Source: a virus
DNA: 35,492 nucleotides
Virus record (IMG/VR): IMGVR_UViG_3300017923_000006
Location: 1-35,492 of that record
Direction: 5' to 3' (one strand)
Part shown: positions 7,312 through 16,245 of the stretch, piece after piece
Layout: each line of letters begins with the position of its first letter
Numbering within the stretch: the first letter of the stretch is position 1
Program-made: the position numbers and the translations under genes
The notes under the pieces: generated by a model
The model's input: only the letters and a program-made list of their open reading frames with translations
Databases searched by the model: none
What the model was told of the DNA's origin: nothing

Positions 7312-10300
7312 TACATCGCCTGCCTATTCGTGCGTTCCTTTACTTCATTGCGGATCTCATTTTTGAGCTGTTTTTTATCCATCGCAACTGTTATATTTGG
7401 TGCGGTATCTTTGGCTTCTACAGTTTCGATGAGTTGGCGCAAAAGCTTGTTTTGCTCTCGTAGTTCAGCTATCTCCTGGCTATCTGAGCCATGAACCATT
7501 ACTGGTATGTCCTGCCCATTGGGAAGAGGAAGCACGGCCTCACGACCGTGCAACGTAGCAGGATACCCGGATGTCGGCCCCTCAAAAATTCCACCTTCTG
7601 CCGCGTATGGTATATTGTTGTGGTCCAACCAGCGGCGCAGATTGATCGTGTTTTTTTCTAGCATATCGTTTTGCCAGTTACGCTGGGACACATTGTCTGC
7701 GGCAAAAACACCATCCGGCCAATTCAAAATTCTGACATTCATACTGCTTGGGAAGTTTACATCTGCTGATCCTTCGAGGTTTTTTAACGGGCTCGAATAC
7801 CAATAACTGTAGTCATAATATCCACTAGTTCCAGATCCTTTATATTGTGCTCCGGCCAACCGCTCCATTAACAACGTCTGTCTGTGCTCAAGCTCATTGA
7901 GCCAGTCCTGCATATTTACCTGCACTTCACCGGATATTTGTGCTGTTACGGTCGCAATAATATCGTTTGGCACACCCTCTTCTCTTAGGAGCATCTCAAG
8001 CCCTGATGCAGTCAGATCACTTGACTGGTAGATTGCCTTTATTGTCTTTGTAACATACGTTGATACGCCAGCATCATCAAGAGCAGTGTTAAGCTCAGCC
8101 CACGAGCCAAAGTCATGTGTTGCGTTATATCTTCCCTCAATCTCCTTTACAAATGTTTCTGTTGTTCCAGATGCTTCCAGCCATGTCTTATAGTCGTTCC
8201 ATGTTTGGAAATCTCCTGTATAATCCTGGAAGCCTGATTCGAGCTGTTTAATAAATGTTTCTGTTTTTGGCACACCGTGTTCACCAATCAGCCATACTTT
8301 GAAATCATCCCAGCTGCTAAACCCAAGACCCGCAGATACCCATGCCGGCTTTATAGTTTTTATGAAAACTTCATCAGCCACTCCGTACTCATTTATGAGC
8401 GTAGACTTTAATTCAGACCAAGTTATATCCCCGCTGTCTTTTAGCTCATTGATAAACTGCACGGTGGCTTCTGTTGCCCATCCACCGCTTTGGCGTGCAA
8501 TAAAGTTTAGAGCTGCCAAGTCATCAGCTACCTTGGCAGGATTGTAATCCTCGTTAAACGTCGTTATAAATCGTAGGACAACCTCGTCATTCCAGCCATT
8601 GGCCATCACGAGGTCTGATAGTTCGCTCAAGAAACTCATCGTAGTGCTAGATACGCTATCAGCATCTATTTGTAGCGGTATGCCTGTCTCGTTTGCAAGT
8701 TTGTTGAGTAAACTCGTTACACCTTTTGCTGCTGATGTTTGTCCTGTAATCTCTTTATAGATCGCCTCGTCGTATGATCCAGCAACAGCCATGCTTTTGA
8801 CTCTTTCTACGTCTCCCATCGCAGATTCATAAATTTGCTGGTACTGTCCGCTGGACTTATAGGCATCTTGGGATTGCCTGAGATACGTTGACACAAAACC
8901 AAGGTAGTCCTGGACCTCGGTAACTCCTGCTCCTTCGGAGACAGCGGCGTTGAAAAGCTCTGCATAATCCTGCTGTGCTTCATGCGCTTTCTGGCGTGGC
9001 AGCTCTATATTGAGATCAGAGTACTTCAATAGCTCGATTGAGCTATTGATGCTCGCAATCAGATTGTCAACTCTATCTGCTACACGATCCCACGCATCAG
9101 CTACTTCTCGTTGCTTTTCTATTATCTCTTTCTGCTCTTGCGCATCCCAAACTTGTCGCTGCAAGTCAATTATTTGTTTGGCAAACTCTCCATAGTCGTT
9201 TTTAATTCGCTCTATCTCAATTCTCCGCTGTTGGTACTCAATATCGTTAGCTAATTTTCTGTTATCTGTTAAATCAGCTAACTGTCCCTGCAGGTTTAGC
9301 GTCTTTGTCCATGCGTTAAACTCTTTGTCTGCTGCCTTTGCAGCATCACTCAAGGCATAAATTTGTTTTTGTAACCCAACCAATGCCGGGTCTAGCTCTT
9401 TTAATGCTCCAAGCTCAATTTGCCTCTGTTGGCGCAACACCTCTTCGGCCAACGCAGCATCATTAGTAATCTCTGCTATTTGTTGCTGTAGCTCGACCCG
9501 TTTTCTGAGAATATCACCGGCGTTTTCTTGTGTGTCGTTATAATATGGTGTGCTTTCCTTTCTTATTTCAGGAGCTTTAGCATTCGGTCCATAATATTTG
9601 CCCATCTCATTTATATATTGGCTAAGTTGACTCTCAGAAATACCAAATTCTTCTGCCCAAGCTTGCGGATTTTCATGGGCTACTTGGGTTAATACATCAT
9701 ATGTTTGCTGAGGGCCAGCATTATATCTATAATGATCTGCAACATCTCGCAGGACATTATCCCATTTTTCTTTTTCCTGAAACCAAACATCTCGCTGATA
9801 GGAAATTGGAGCTGACTGTAAAATATTTTGTTTAATGCTTCTAAGAGATTGACCGAAATTATCTAATGCACCAATCATTCCTTGCAATTCGCCGGTCGAA
9901 ATATCAAGACTATCCGCCAGCGTATCAAAATCAGATTTAGTAGCATTTGCAGCCCAATTAACAACTTCAGCAGCGTCCTGTATAGACAGGTTGTAGTGCT
10001 CCATTATTTTTTGGGCTTGAGCTTGTTCTGTCGATACTCCTTTGAGCTTTGTTTGCCAGTGTTCAAAACTAGATAATGCTCCTGTAGCGACCAATCCAAG
10101 CTCTTCCAGCACATCAGCAAACTTTTGGAATTCCTCTTCGTCCATCGCCGCTTCAATCTTGTCCATTGCGTCGTCAAATGTGGACGTGAGTTCATCAAGA
10201 GAGATATCGCCAGCAAAGTAGTCGGCCATCAGGTCTTGCAAGCTGCCCACCTCATCAAATGCACCTTGAATGATGTTTTTGGTAAAGTCCTGCTGTGCAG

Positions 10301-13259
10301 CGGTGAGGACAGCCTGCTTCATTTGGTTTTCGATGTTGGTTGTTAAGCCTTGCTTGAAGTCTTCAAATGACAGGGACTGCACCGACTCGTTCAAGCCTTG
10401 CTGTATTGCAGGAGTGAGTACGCTGGATACGTATTGAAATTCTAGTTCCAATTCTTTGAATGCCTGTGCTTTTGTAGCACCTTCTTCAATACTTTCTCGC
10501 ATCTTCTCTATTGAATCAGGAATATAATCCAATACTTCATAACTACGCACAAAAGCATCAGCTAAACTTTCTCCCTCTTGCTGAATAGATTTTAGAAAAT
10601 CAGCATCCAACAAACTCATATTTTCTTCAATTTGCTTTATCTCATTCAGCAAATCACTTCTTGTGTCTATGCCCCCTAATTCGTCAGTTAGCTTAGATAT
10701 ATCCTGAATATTTTTTATATGGTATCGGAAATGCTCAAACAGCTTGTCTGTACCAATCTCTTCTACCCATGTATCAATATCATTGATAAACTTATCCAAA
10801 TTCAGAGTAGCATTTGGCTGCCCCCTTCGTTCATTATATTCTGGGTATAATTCATCAAAGCTTACCCCTTCAAAAAGGCCAGACATCTCTTGAGCAAATA
10901 TTTCTTGTGGTCCTTTATATCCTTCTAATGTAGAAAAAAGAGCATCTGCGTAAGTGTTAAAAAACTGCTCATTGATTTTGTTGATAAGCTCTTCTGCGCT
11001 CTCAGGATCGCCCACCTTGATAAGTAAGGATTCTTGATTGAGTATATCGTCAACGCTCTGGTCAAATGCTGAGTCTAAGGTTTCAACCATGCCTACAACA
11101 TAATTATGGACGGCCCTGCCAAGCTTGGCTCCCGTGCCAGCATCCCCGGTATCCCTTCCAAAATCGTAAGTACGAGTGCCAAACGCGCCTTCCCATTCAG
11201 CAAAATTGACGACATCTGTGCCGCCGGAACGGGTTATTGCGCCCTCTGGTCCGCCGTATTTGTCCATATATGGCAGACCCTCACCAAAGAATGCCTCAAA
11301 GTCCGTGTCGTCAATGTCCTCCTTAAAGGCACCAAAAGCATTGGCAAGATCAATCGCCGCAGAAGCTGCCATAGTAAAGGGCGAGTGAGGTCCAGGGACA
11401 GCAGACGCAACCTTTAGCCCTCCAGACATAGTGCTGGCAGTGCCTTGAGCTGTTTGTCCAAAGCCGCCAATGTTTGTGCCAATCTGGTAAAGGCCACCAG
11501 CAGCCATAAGTCCTTGCCCGACAGACACGCTTCGTAAACCAGGGATGTTCTTTTGAAAAAAGTTTGGACTTGTCTGTACGGTGGCCTCTTCTGGCCCATA
11601 AAGCCCTAGTCTAGCCACAGCATTTCTTGGATTGAGCATGTTGCCAACGCTCGAGAAAGAAAAACTGCTGCCTCCAGATCCGCCAAACAAGTTACCTAAA
11701 ACACCTTGGCTGCCTTGTCCTCCAGTAAATAAACCTGCACCCTTAACGCCAGGTACTTGAAATATGCCACGCATAATATCAACAGCCGCCATTTCAGCAA
11801 CCATGTGCTTAAACATATCCAAGATGGAGTCAAAAAAGTCTCCCCAAGAATCAAGCTGTCCGTCGAGCATGTCATAAATGGTATCAGCAAACTCGTCTTG
11901 GATATTCTCAAGCATCCGCTCATAGATTTTATCTATTTCGGAAGTGGTGTTTTGGTGGGTCTCTTTGGTATCGCGCTCCACCTCATCATTCGCCCCGGTC
12001 CATTCCTCCACGCTGTGGCGGGCTGAGGCGGCGTGGAGTTCTATCGCACGGCGCTCGGAGATGAAGGCGCCGAGGTTGTACATTTTGTCGTAGGTTTCGC
12101 TCAGGTCCTCCACTTCCTCTTTGTGCTCCTTGGTGGCCTCTGCCATTTCCTTATTGGCAGTGACCACCACTTCCTCCATCTGGTGGACATTGCCCAAGAC
12201 CTCGCGCCGGGCACGCTCGGAGTTCATAATCAGTTCATCGGTCACACCCTTGGCCTGCTCCCGGGCCTCATCAATCCACTTCCTCATCTTGGGGTCAATG
12301 GAGATCACACTGCCCATCTGGCTGAACTCGTGCGTTTCCTCCAGCTCGTCATTGAGAAAGGACAGGGCAGCGGTCAAGGCATTGATACCGCCCACAGCCG
12401 CATCCATATTGGCGAGATTGCCTTTCAGGTCAGTCCATTCCTCGGAGAATCGATTGACCGCGCTCTGAGCACTCTCAATGCCCGATGTCTCAGCCGCTGC
12501 ACCGTAGGTATTGTGGAGTTCGTCTGCCAGCCTGGGCAAGAGATCACCGGCCAGGACTTCACCCTTGTCCAGCATCTTGCCAAGCTCCTTAGTGCTCACA
12601 CCCATTGCTTTTGCGGCCACCTGAAATGCACCGGGTAGTGCTTCCCCCAACTGGCCTTTCAATTCCTCGCTTTGGACACTGCCCTTGGAGATCATCTGGC
12701 TTAGTGCTCGGAGTGCATTACTGGTTTCATCAGAGGACAAGCTGAGGGCGGTACTGGCTTCAGTGACAGCGGAAAAAATATCCCGGACTTCTTTACCCTC
12801 AAAGGCTGTATCCTTGGCAGCTGCCGCAATCTGTTTGAAACTCGGGGCCAAGGTATAAAAGCTCTGCCCAAGACGTTCAGCCTCTGCTCGTAAGAATTCC
12901 ATCTCGGCTTGAGCTGAAGCTGTGGTCCCGAATATTGCCTCGAATGATCTATTCAGACGGTCCACTTCCAGTCCGGTATTGAATAGTTCGCGGGCAAACA
13001 TGGTGAGGCCGATACCAGCCACAGCTGAGCCCACCCCGGTCATAATGGTGGACAGTCGGCCCATGCGTCCAGACAAAGACCGGGCCTGGTCGCCGGTCTG
13101 CCTCATTTCCCTGTTTGCCTGATTAAACTCCCGGGTCATGCGCTCGGTTGCAGTCTCTGTTTGCTTTGACTGGCCTTCCAGCTTGCCCAAAGACTGAGTT
13201 GCATTTCTGGTATCGCTGGAGTCTATGGAAATATTGAGACTGGCTATGTCTGTGCTCAT
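7311..13259 (-). CDS. Tail tape measure protein, 1982 aa
   Basis: Sets tail length and is ejected ahead of DNA. Residues 30-70 are a polar coiled coil, about 72-94 a hydrophobic helix (TIMTGVGSAVAGIGLTMFAR), and about 95-260 the conserved tape-measure N-terminal domain, including KGSVQSEELKGQLGEALPGA. A Gly/Ser-rich stretch with membrane-like helices lies at about 500-600, followed by very long coiled coil. About 1550-1780 is a degenerate repeat region (see findings), and the end (YPATLHGREAVLPLPNGQ) is typical. At about 1.5 angstrom per residue the tail would be near 300 nm. It follows the frameshifted chaperone pair, as in nearly all siphoviruses. The long open frames on the opposite strand are shadows. 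Confidence 0.97.
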   Translation of the reverse strand: MSTDIASLNISIDSSDTRNATQSLGKLEGQSKQTETATERMTREFNQANREMRQTGDQARSLSGRMGRLSTIMTGVGSAVAGIGLTMFARELFNTGLEVDRLNRSFEAIFGTTASAQAEMEFLRAEAERLGQSFYTLAPSFKQIAAAAKDTAFEGKEVRDIFSAVTEASTALSLSSDETSNALRALSQMISKGSVQSEELKGQLGEALPGAFQVAAKAMGVSTKELGKMLDKGEVLAGDLLPRLADELHNTYGAAAETSGIESAQSAVNRFSEEWTDLKGNLANMDAAVGGINALTAALSFLNDELEETHEFSQMGSVISIDPKMRKWIDEAREQAKGVTDELIMNSERARREVLGNVHQMEEVVVTANKEMAEATKEHKEEVEDLSETYDKMYNLGAFISERRAIELHAASARHSVEEWTGANDEVERDTKETHQNTTSEIDKIYERMLENIQDEFADTIYDMLDGQLDSWGDFFDSILDMFKHMVAEMAAVDIMRGIFQVPGVKGAGLFTGGQGSQGVLGNLFGGSGGSSFSFSSVGNMLNPRNAVARLGLYGPEEATVQTSPNFFQKNIPGLRSVSVGQGLMAAGGLYQIGTNIGGFGQTAQGTASTMSGGLKVASAVPGPHSPFTMAASAAIDLANAFGAFKEDIDDTDFEAFFGEGLPYMDKYGGPEGAITRSGGTDVVNFAEWEGAFGTRTYDFGRDTGDAGTGAKLGRAVHNYVVGMVETLDSAFDQSVDDILNQESLLIKVGDPESAEELINKINEQFFNTYADALFSTLEGYKGPQEIFAQEMSGLFEGVSFDELYPEYNERRGQPNATLNLDKFINDIDTWVEEIGTDKLFEHFRYHIKNIQDISKLTDELGGIDTRSDLLNEIKQIEENMSLLDADFLKSIQQEGESLADAFVRSYEVLDYIPDSIEKMRESIEEGATKAQAFKELELEFQYVSSVLTPAIQQGLNESVQSLSFEDFKQGLTTNIENQMKQAVLTAAQQDFTKNIIQGAFDEVGSLQDLMADYFAGDISLDELTSTFDDAMDKIEAAMDEEEFQKFADVLEELGLVATGALSSFEHWQTKLKGVSTEQAQAQKIMEHYNLSIQDAAEVVNWAANATKSDFDTLADSLDISTGELQGMIGALDNFGQSLRSIKQNILQSAPISYQRDVWFQEKEKWDNVLRDVADHYRYNAGPQQTYDVLTQVAHENPQAWAEEFGISESQLSQYINEMGKYYGPNAKAPEIRKESTPYYNDTQENAGDILRKRVELQQQIAEITNDAALAEEVLRQQRQIELGALKELDPALVGLQKQIYALSDAAKAADKEFNAWTKTLNLQGQLADLTDNRKLANDIEYQQRRIEIERIKNDYGEFAKQIIDLQRQVWDAQEQKEIIEKQREVADAWDRVADRVDNLIASINSSIELLKYSDLNIELPRQKAHEAQQDYAELFNAAVSEGAGVTEVQDYLGFVSTYLRQSQDAYKSSGQYQQIYESAMGDVERVKSMAVAGSYDEAIYKEITGQTSAAKGVTSLLNKLANETGIPLQIDADSVSSTTMSFLSELSDLVMANGWNDEVVLRFITTFNEDYNPAKVADDLAALNFIARQSGGWATEATVQFINELKDSGDITWSELKSTLINEYGVADEVFIKTIKPAWVSAGLGFSSWDDFKVWLIGEHGVPKTETFIKQLESGFQDYTGDFQTWNDYKTWLEASGTTETFVKEIEGRYNATHDFGSWAELNTALDDAGVSTYVTKTIKAIYQSSDLTASGLEMLLREEGVPNDIIATVTAQISGEVQVNMQDWLNELEHRQTLLMERLAGAQYKGSGTSGYYDYSYWYSSPLKNLEGSADVNFPSSMNVRILNWPDGVFAADNVSQRNWQNDMLEKNTINLRRWLDHNNIPYAAEGGIFEGPTSGYPATLHGREAVLPLPNGQDIPVMVHGSDSQEIAELREQNKLLRQLIETVEAKDTAPNITVAMDKKQLKNEIRNEVKERTNRQAM

Positions 13260-13262
13260 AAT
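13234..13262 (+). promoter_or_regulatory. Sigma-70-like promoter for the membrane moron
   Basis: TTGAGA (13234-13239), a 17-base spacer and CATAAT (13257-13262) match the consensus at five of six positions in each box. It points away from the tape measure gene; its -10 box overlaps that gene's start codon on the other strand. A transcript would start near 13269, leaving a leader of about 12 bases that still contains the GGAGG at 13271-13275. Confidence 0.6.
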
Positions 13263-13280
13263 AAAGCCATGGAGGTGTTT

Positions 13281-13454
13281 ATGATTATTGTGGTTGTCTG
13301 GATTTTACTCGGAGCAGTGACTGCATTTTCCGCATACCAAAAGGGGCGGAATGTCGCCGGTTGGTTTTTGTTTGGCTTTATCATTCCGCCCCTCGCTTTG
13401 GTTATGATTTTGCTGTCGCCTGGAGTTAAGGGCTATGACCTTGAGCCTGCCTAG
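13281..13454 (+). CDS. Small membrane protein (moron), 57 aa, amber stop followed by 41 more open codons
   Basis: GGAGG lies five bases before the ATG at 13281, so the in-frame ATG at 13269 is not needed. Two hydrophobic helices (MIIVVVWILLGAVTAFSAY and WFLFGFIIPPLALVMILL) flank the loop QKGRNVAG; a KGR-xx-x-WFLxG-PP pattern is common in small bacterial membrane proteins. After TAG at 13452-13454 the same frame stays open to a TAG at 13578-13580. That stretch encodes a linker (AHQEFEVAPPASERL) and a third hydrophobic helix (VAWGLVVVGVIVAMLMMIET), so the intact product was probably 98-99 residues. It is the only plus-strand gene inside the tail operon. Superinfection exclusion would be a plausible job, but nothing proves it. 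Confidence 0.65.
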   Translation: MIIVVVWILLGAVTAFSAYQKGRNVAGWFLFGFIIPPLALVMILLSPGVKGYDLEPA

Positions 13455-13560
13455 GCCCACCAAGAGTTTGAGGTTGCGCCGCCAGCAAGCGAGAGGCTGA
13501 ACGCCCTTGGCGGATATGTCGCCTGGGGTTTGGTTGTTGTTGGAGTCATTGTTGCCATGC

Positions 13561-13899
13561 TTATGATGATTGAGACTTAGGATTCTCTTTTTTCCGCTTC
13601 TCCCCAACCCACCCCATGTAAACTCTATCCATCATCCGTAGCGCCTTGACTTCCTGTGGCGTGGGCTCCTGGTTTGTCAGTGCAGCCCACGCCTGGATGT
13701 CCCTGTACGTTATCGGCCCCGGCCCCATGCCGCCGGAACTCCTAGCTTCATGCAGCTCCCACCACCAATGCCAGATATGTTGGGCAGGGTAGGGCATTTC
13801 GGGCTCGTCAAGCAGGGCCTGTGGTGTCTCACCGCTGGTTTTCTCCAGTTGCTTGAGGTGTGCCCGCCGTGTCGTGCCATCCTTACCCGGCATATCCAT
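13561..13899 (-). CDS. Tail assembly chaperone, distal (T-type) frame, 112 aa
   Basis: The frame contains HIWHWWWELHEARSS, PITYRDIQAWAALT and TPQEVKALRMMDRVYMGW, the pattern of the second tail-assembly-chaperone frame found between tail tube and tape measure genes. The ATG at 13899 lacks a ribosome binding site, and the frame is open upstream through the slippery site at 13947-13953. It is therefore probably made mainly as the C-terminal part of a fusion with the 13914-14396 gene, like the lambda G-T product. Its 3' end overlaps the moron on the other strand by 20 bases. Confidence 0.8.
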   Translation of the reverse strand: MDMPGKDGTTRRAHLKQLEKTSGETPQALLDEPEMPYPAQHIWHWWWELHEARSSGGMGPGPITYRDIQAWAALTNQEPTPQEVKALRMMDRVYMGWVGEKRKKENPKSQSS

Positions 13900-13913
13900 C
13901 TTTAATGTGTGTT

Positions 13914-14396
13914 CTAGGCATCGGCAGAGGTCGTCTGCGACCCCGGCAAAAAATTGGCATCCTCGTTGATGTATTTATCGACCTGCCGACGGATGACCGG
14001 GAATTGCCGGTAAAGCTTGCGGGCATTTTCAAAATTGCATTCCATGTCTTCGCCGTGGAGGGTGATGTACAGCTTAAACTCAATCGGCTCATCCGTTTGT
14101 TCATCGTACTCAGTGGCCGTGCGCCAACCCTTTGTCATTTCAGCCAAATACTTGAGTGAGCTTTCCTCGCTTAACCGCTCAAATTCGGCTTCCTCAGCTT
14201 TGGACAGGTTCTGTTTTTGACGCTTGCCCTTATACCAGTTCGACAACCGCTTGAGATGTTTTTTGCGGGCTTCGTCCCCGGTTTCTGAATCGGTGTTGTA
14301 AAGTTCAATAAACACACCTGTTGGCTGTTTGTTCAGATCCAGAATCTCCAGTTCACTACTGTCGACTTTTTCCAACTGTGCAAGATCAAATGTCAT
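13914..14396 (-). CDS. Tail assembly chaperone, proximal (G-type) frame, 160 aa
   Basis: The ATG at 14396 has GGAG eight bases upstream and is preferred to the GTG at 14417. The protein is helical and charged (KKHLKRLSNWYKGKRQ, SKAEEAEFERLSEE), with a beta pair around EFKLYITLHGEDMECNFEN. It lies between tail tube and tape measure, the standard place for the chaperone that coats the tape measure during assembly. It ends at a TAG at 13914-13916; a T TTT TTG heptamer 31 bases before the stop can shift ribosomes into the next frame. Confidence 0.8.
   Translation of the reverse strand: MTFDLAQLEKVDSSELEILDLNKQPTGVFIELYNTDSETGDEARKKHLKRLSNWYKGKRQKQNLSKAEEAEFERLSEESSLKYLAEMTKGWRTATEYDEQTDEPIEFKLYITLHGEDMECNFENARKLYRQFPVIRRQVDKYINEDANFLPGSQTTSADA
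13947..13953 (-). other. Probable -1 ribosomal frameshift site of the tail chaperone pair
   Basis: In the G-type frame the codons read AAT TTT TTG, which places T TTT TTG in the correct X XXY YYZ register. After a -1 slip the frame reads GCC GGG GTC GCA GAC GAC CTC and stays open through ATG 13899 to the stop at 13561. Programmed -1 shifting between these two genes is established for lambda and most long-tailed phages. Confidence 0.75.
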
Positions 14397-14456
14397 ATCT
14401 ATTTCTCCACCATCCACCTGGTTAGCGGGGCAGAGGGAGCCGGTGGCTAGCCCCCA

Positions 14457-14472
14457 TAGGTGTGCACACCTA
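14457..14472 (-). other. 16-base perfect palindrome between tail tube and chaperone genes
   Basis: TAGGTGTGCACACCTA is a perfect palindrome 20 bases after the tail tube stop; a second short palindrome (GGCTAGCC) lies next to it. No T-run follows. It may protect the abundant tail tube message or limit read-through into the chaperone, or serve as a protein-binding site. Function inferred only. Confidence 0.45.
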
Positions 14473-14492
14473 GCCCCGCAAATTTATTGATA

Positions 14493-15440
14493 TTAAGCCA
14501 AGGAGCGCACAATTTGCAGCGCAGTTGCATCACTGGAGCTGTACTCAGCTTCAAAGGGCATGTTCAAAGTTATGCCTGTTTCATTGTAGGGTGCCTCACC
14601 GCCTGTGTACTTGATCTGTGGCAGGGTAAATGTGTAAGTGTTACTACCATCAGTCAAAGTAAATTCCAGGCTGGAACTTGTGCCATTCACGAATTTATCA
14701 AGAAGGGTTTGGTCCTCAAACCAAGCATTGAGAGTTCCTGTGATGATGCACTTCCCGGTATGGATCGCATAAGTGGAATCTGACCCTAATACATTTGCAC
14801 GTTCAGCATTGTTAGTAAGATTGAGGTCCAGGCCGGTCACAATGGAAATGCTCGATCCACCTTCATTGATTGTCCCTGAGAAGGAATCAATGGGCTCAGT
14901 GGCGGGTAGGGCCTGCGGGCTATCATCTGCAAAGGCAGTGGAGGTGGACAGCGCTTTGCCCATGGTGTCAAAAGATCCCGTCACGATGGCATCAGGCTGT
15001 ACCGACAAGCTCATGCCCCCAGGGAAAATGCCGGAAAAGAGGTGTTGAACATTAATGTCGGTAAAATCCTTTTCCACGCTGAAAGACTTAAACGTACTTC
15101 CAACCTTGAGCGTATCTGTTTCCCATGTGGACATGAGGACAGCGGCAAGCCAGTCATCCAGGAACGTGTTTCCGGCAGACTCGGAAGCGATAAACTCAAA
15201 CGGGATTGGCCCGCCCACCATCTGCATACCGTGACGGACAAATGTTCGTTGACGGTGCGAGGTTATGGTGTTGGAGGTTAAGGTGTTTTTTGAGAGTTGA
15301 ATACCGCAACCGGTGACAGGCATCAGGGTCGTGAGTCCAGAAGCTGCACTTGCCGTTCCGGTAGCATCAGTGGGGGTTGTCCCGTAAATGTCCTCAGCAA
15401 TGTAGCTGAGCTGAAGCTGTGATCCTTGTGCAATGGTCAT
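14493..15440 (-). CDS. Major tail tube protein, 315 aa
   Basis: AGGAG lies eight bases before the ATG at 15440. The N-terminus (MTIAQGSQLQLSYIAEDIYG, then SAASGLTTLMPVTGCG), the alternating strands in the middle (GGMSLSVQPDAIVTGSFDTM) and the closing strand (YNETGITLNMPFEAEYSS) fit the tail tube family in which each subunit adds to a hexameric ring. Its place between the tail terminator and the chaperone pair supports this. About 315 residues is usual for phages of this type. Confidence 0.9.
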   Translation of the reverse strand: MTIAQGSQLQLSYIAEDIYGTTPTDATGTASAASGLTTLMPVTGCGIQLSKNTLTSNTITSHRQRTFVRHGMQMVGGPIPFEFIASESAGNTFLDDWLAAVLMSTWETDTLKVGSTFKSFSVEKDFTDINVQHLFSGIFPGGMSLSVQPDAIVTGSFDTMGKALSTSTAFADDSPQALPATEPIDSFSGTINEGGSSISIVTGLDLNLTNNAERANVLGSDSTYAIHTGKCIITGTLNAWFEDQTLLDKFVNGTSSSLEFTLTDGSNTYTFTLPQIKYTGGEAPYNETGITLNMPFEAEYSSSDATALQIVRSLA

Positions 15441-15451
15441 AAGCGTTTCTC

Positions 15452-15862
15452 CTAATTGGCAATGTATGCGTAAAATCTAATTGTTACAGGCACCTTGCAC
15501 CACGCGCCCTCGATCATGCGCGGCCCATGGTATGCCTTGCGAAACCAAACCGTTATACCGTTATAAGTTGACGAGTTACCCCGTTTGAACTGACCGCATA
15601 TCGTGTCTACCCAGCCTAGATACCCGCTCCGGCCACTGCCCAAGGGAGCTATCACGTCCACCTGCCATATTCCCGGTGCCCTATTCTTGGCGTCTTTACC
15701 TATGCCTGCCGCTGTTGTTTCAGCCGGGAGCAGGTGGGCGGCAAGATAAAGTTCCCCGGTGGTTGGTGTGTAACCATCATTCGGCCATGCCACATCAGGT
15801 AAGCTGTCTATGGAGTAGAGCTTTTGCACCAAGGCTGCGGCTATGTCTTCGTATGCGCTCAT
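15452..15862 (-). CDS. Tail terminator protein, 136 aa
   Basis: Starts MSAYEDIAAALVQKLYSIDS and contains a helix-strand pattern with LYLAAHLLPAETTAAGI, GIWQVDVIAPLGSGRSG and a C-terminal WCKVPVTIRFYAYIAN. This is the general look of the DUF4128-like tail terminator that caps the tube where it meets the head. It overlaps the upstream gene by four bases (ATGA) and lies directly before the tail tube gene, the usual order. Confidence 0.8.
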   Translation of the reverse strand: MSAYEDIAAALVQKLYSIDSLPDVAWPNDGYTPTTGELYLAAHLLPAETTAAGIGKDAKNRAPGIWQVDVIAPLGSGRSGYLGWVDTICGQFKRGNSSTYNGITVWFRKAYHGPRMIEGAWCKVPVTIRFYAYIAN

Positions 15863-16245
15863 TGTGCGTATCTGCTCAGGTGGTTTATGATCTCTTCAAA
15901 GGATATGCGGTAAATGCCCTGTGGGGCCTGGCCGCTATGTCCATATTCGAGTGGTAGAGCGTACTCTAAGTTGTTAAACAGAAAGACCGTATCCCCAAGA
16001 TTGAAAGAATTGATTTCTTGATTGCCCTGCCTGATCGTTGCGTTTCCAGATGCGTCCGTCTCCATAACTGCATCTTGGGGCAAAGAGTTTATGCTTATTT
16101 GGTTATTTGCCCGAAATCGCCCGGTATCGACAGGGCTCCTATCCACGATCCGCATAAAAAGATCAAACCCCAGCTTAATTACAAACTGCCGGGCCTGCTC
16201 TTCTGTCTTGAGGCGAAATTGTTTTATTTGTTGTGAAAAGCTCAT
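15859..16245 (-). CDS. HK97 gp10-like head-tail/neck protein, 128 aa
   Basis: Contains a long N-terminal helix (QIKQFRLKTEEQARQFVIKL), then the diagnostic RSPVDTGRFRANN turn and, near the end, a YALPLEYGHSGQAPQGIYR motif; both are hallmarks of the gp10-type proteins. These act at the head-tail interface or in tail completion. It overlaps both neighbours by four bases. Confidence 0.87.
   Translation of the reverse strand: MSFSQQIKQFRLKTEEQARQFVIKLGFDLFMRIVDRSPVDTGRFRANNQISINSLPQDAVMETDASGNATIRQGNQEINSFNLGDTVFLFNNLEYALPLEYGHSGQAPQGIYRISFEEIINHLSRYAQ

Noticed and set aside
12033-12638. Long plus-strand open frame opposite the tape measure gene
   Set aside because: No ribosome binding site, codon use mirrors the minus-strand coiled coil, and the tape measure domain on the other strand is unmistakable.
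13452-13454. General reassignment of TAG in this phage
   Set aside because: TAG is used as the normal terminal stop by several genes here (for example at 1806, 4774, 13914 and 32958), so a wholesale recoding is unlikely; only local read-through or mutation remains possible.
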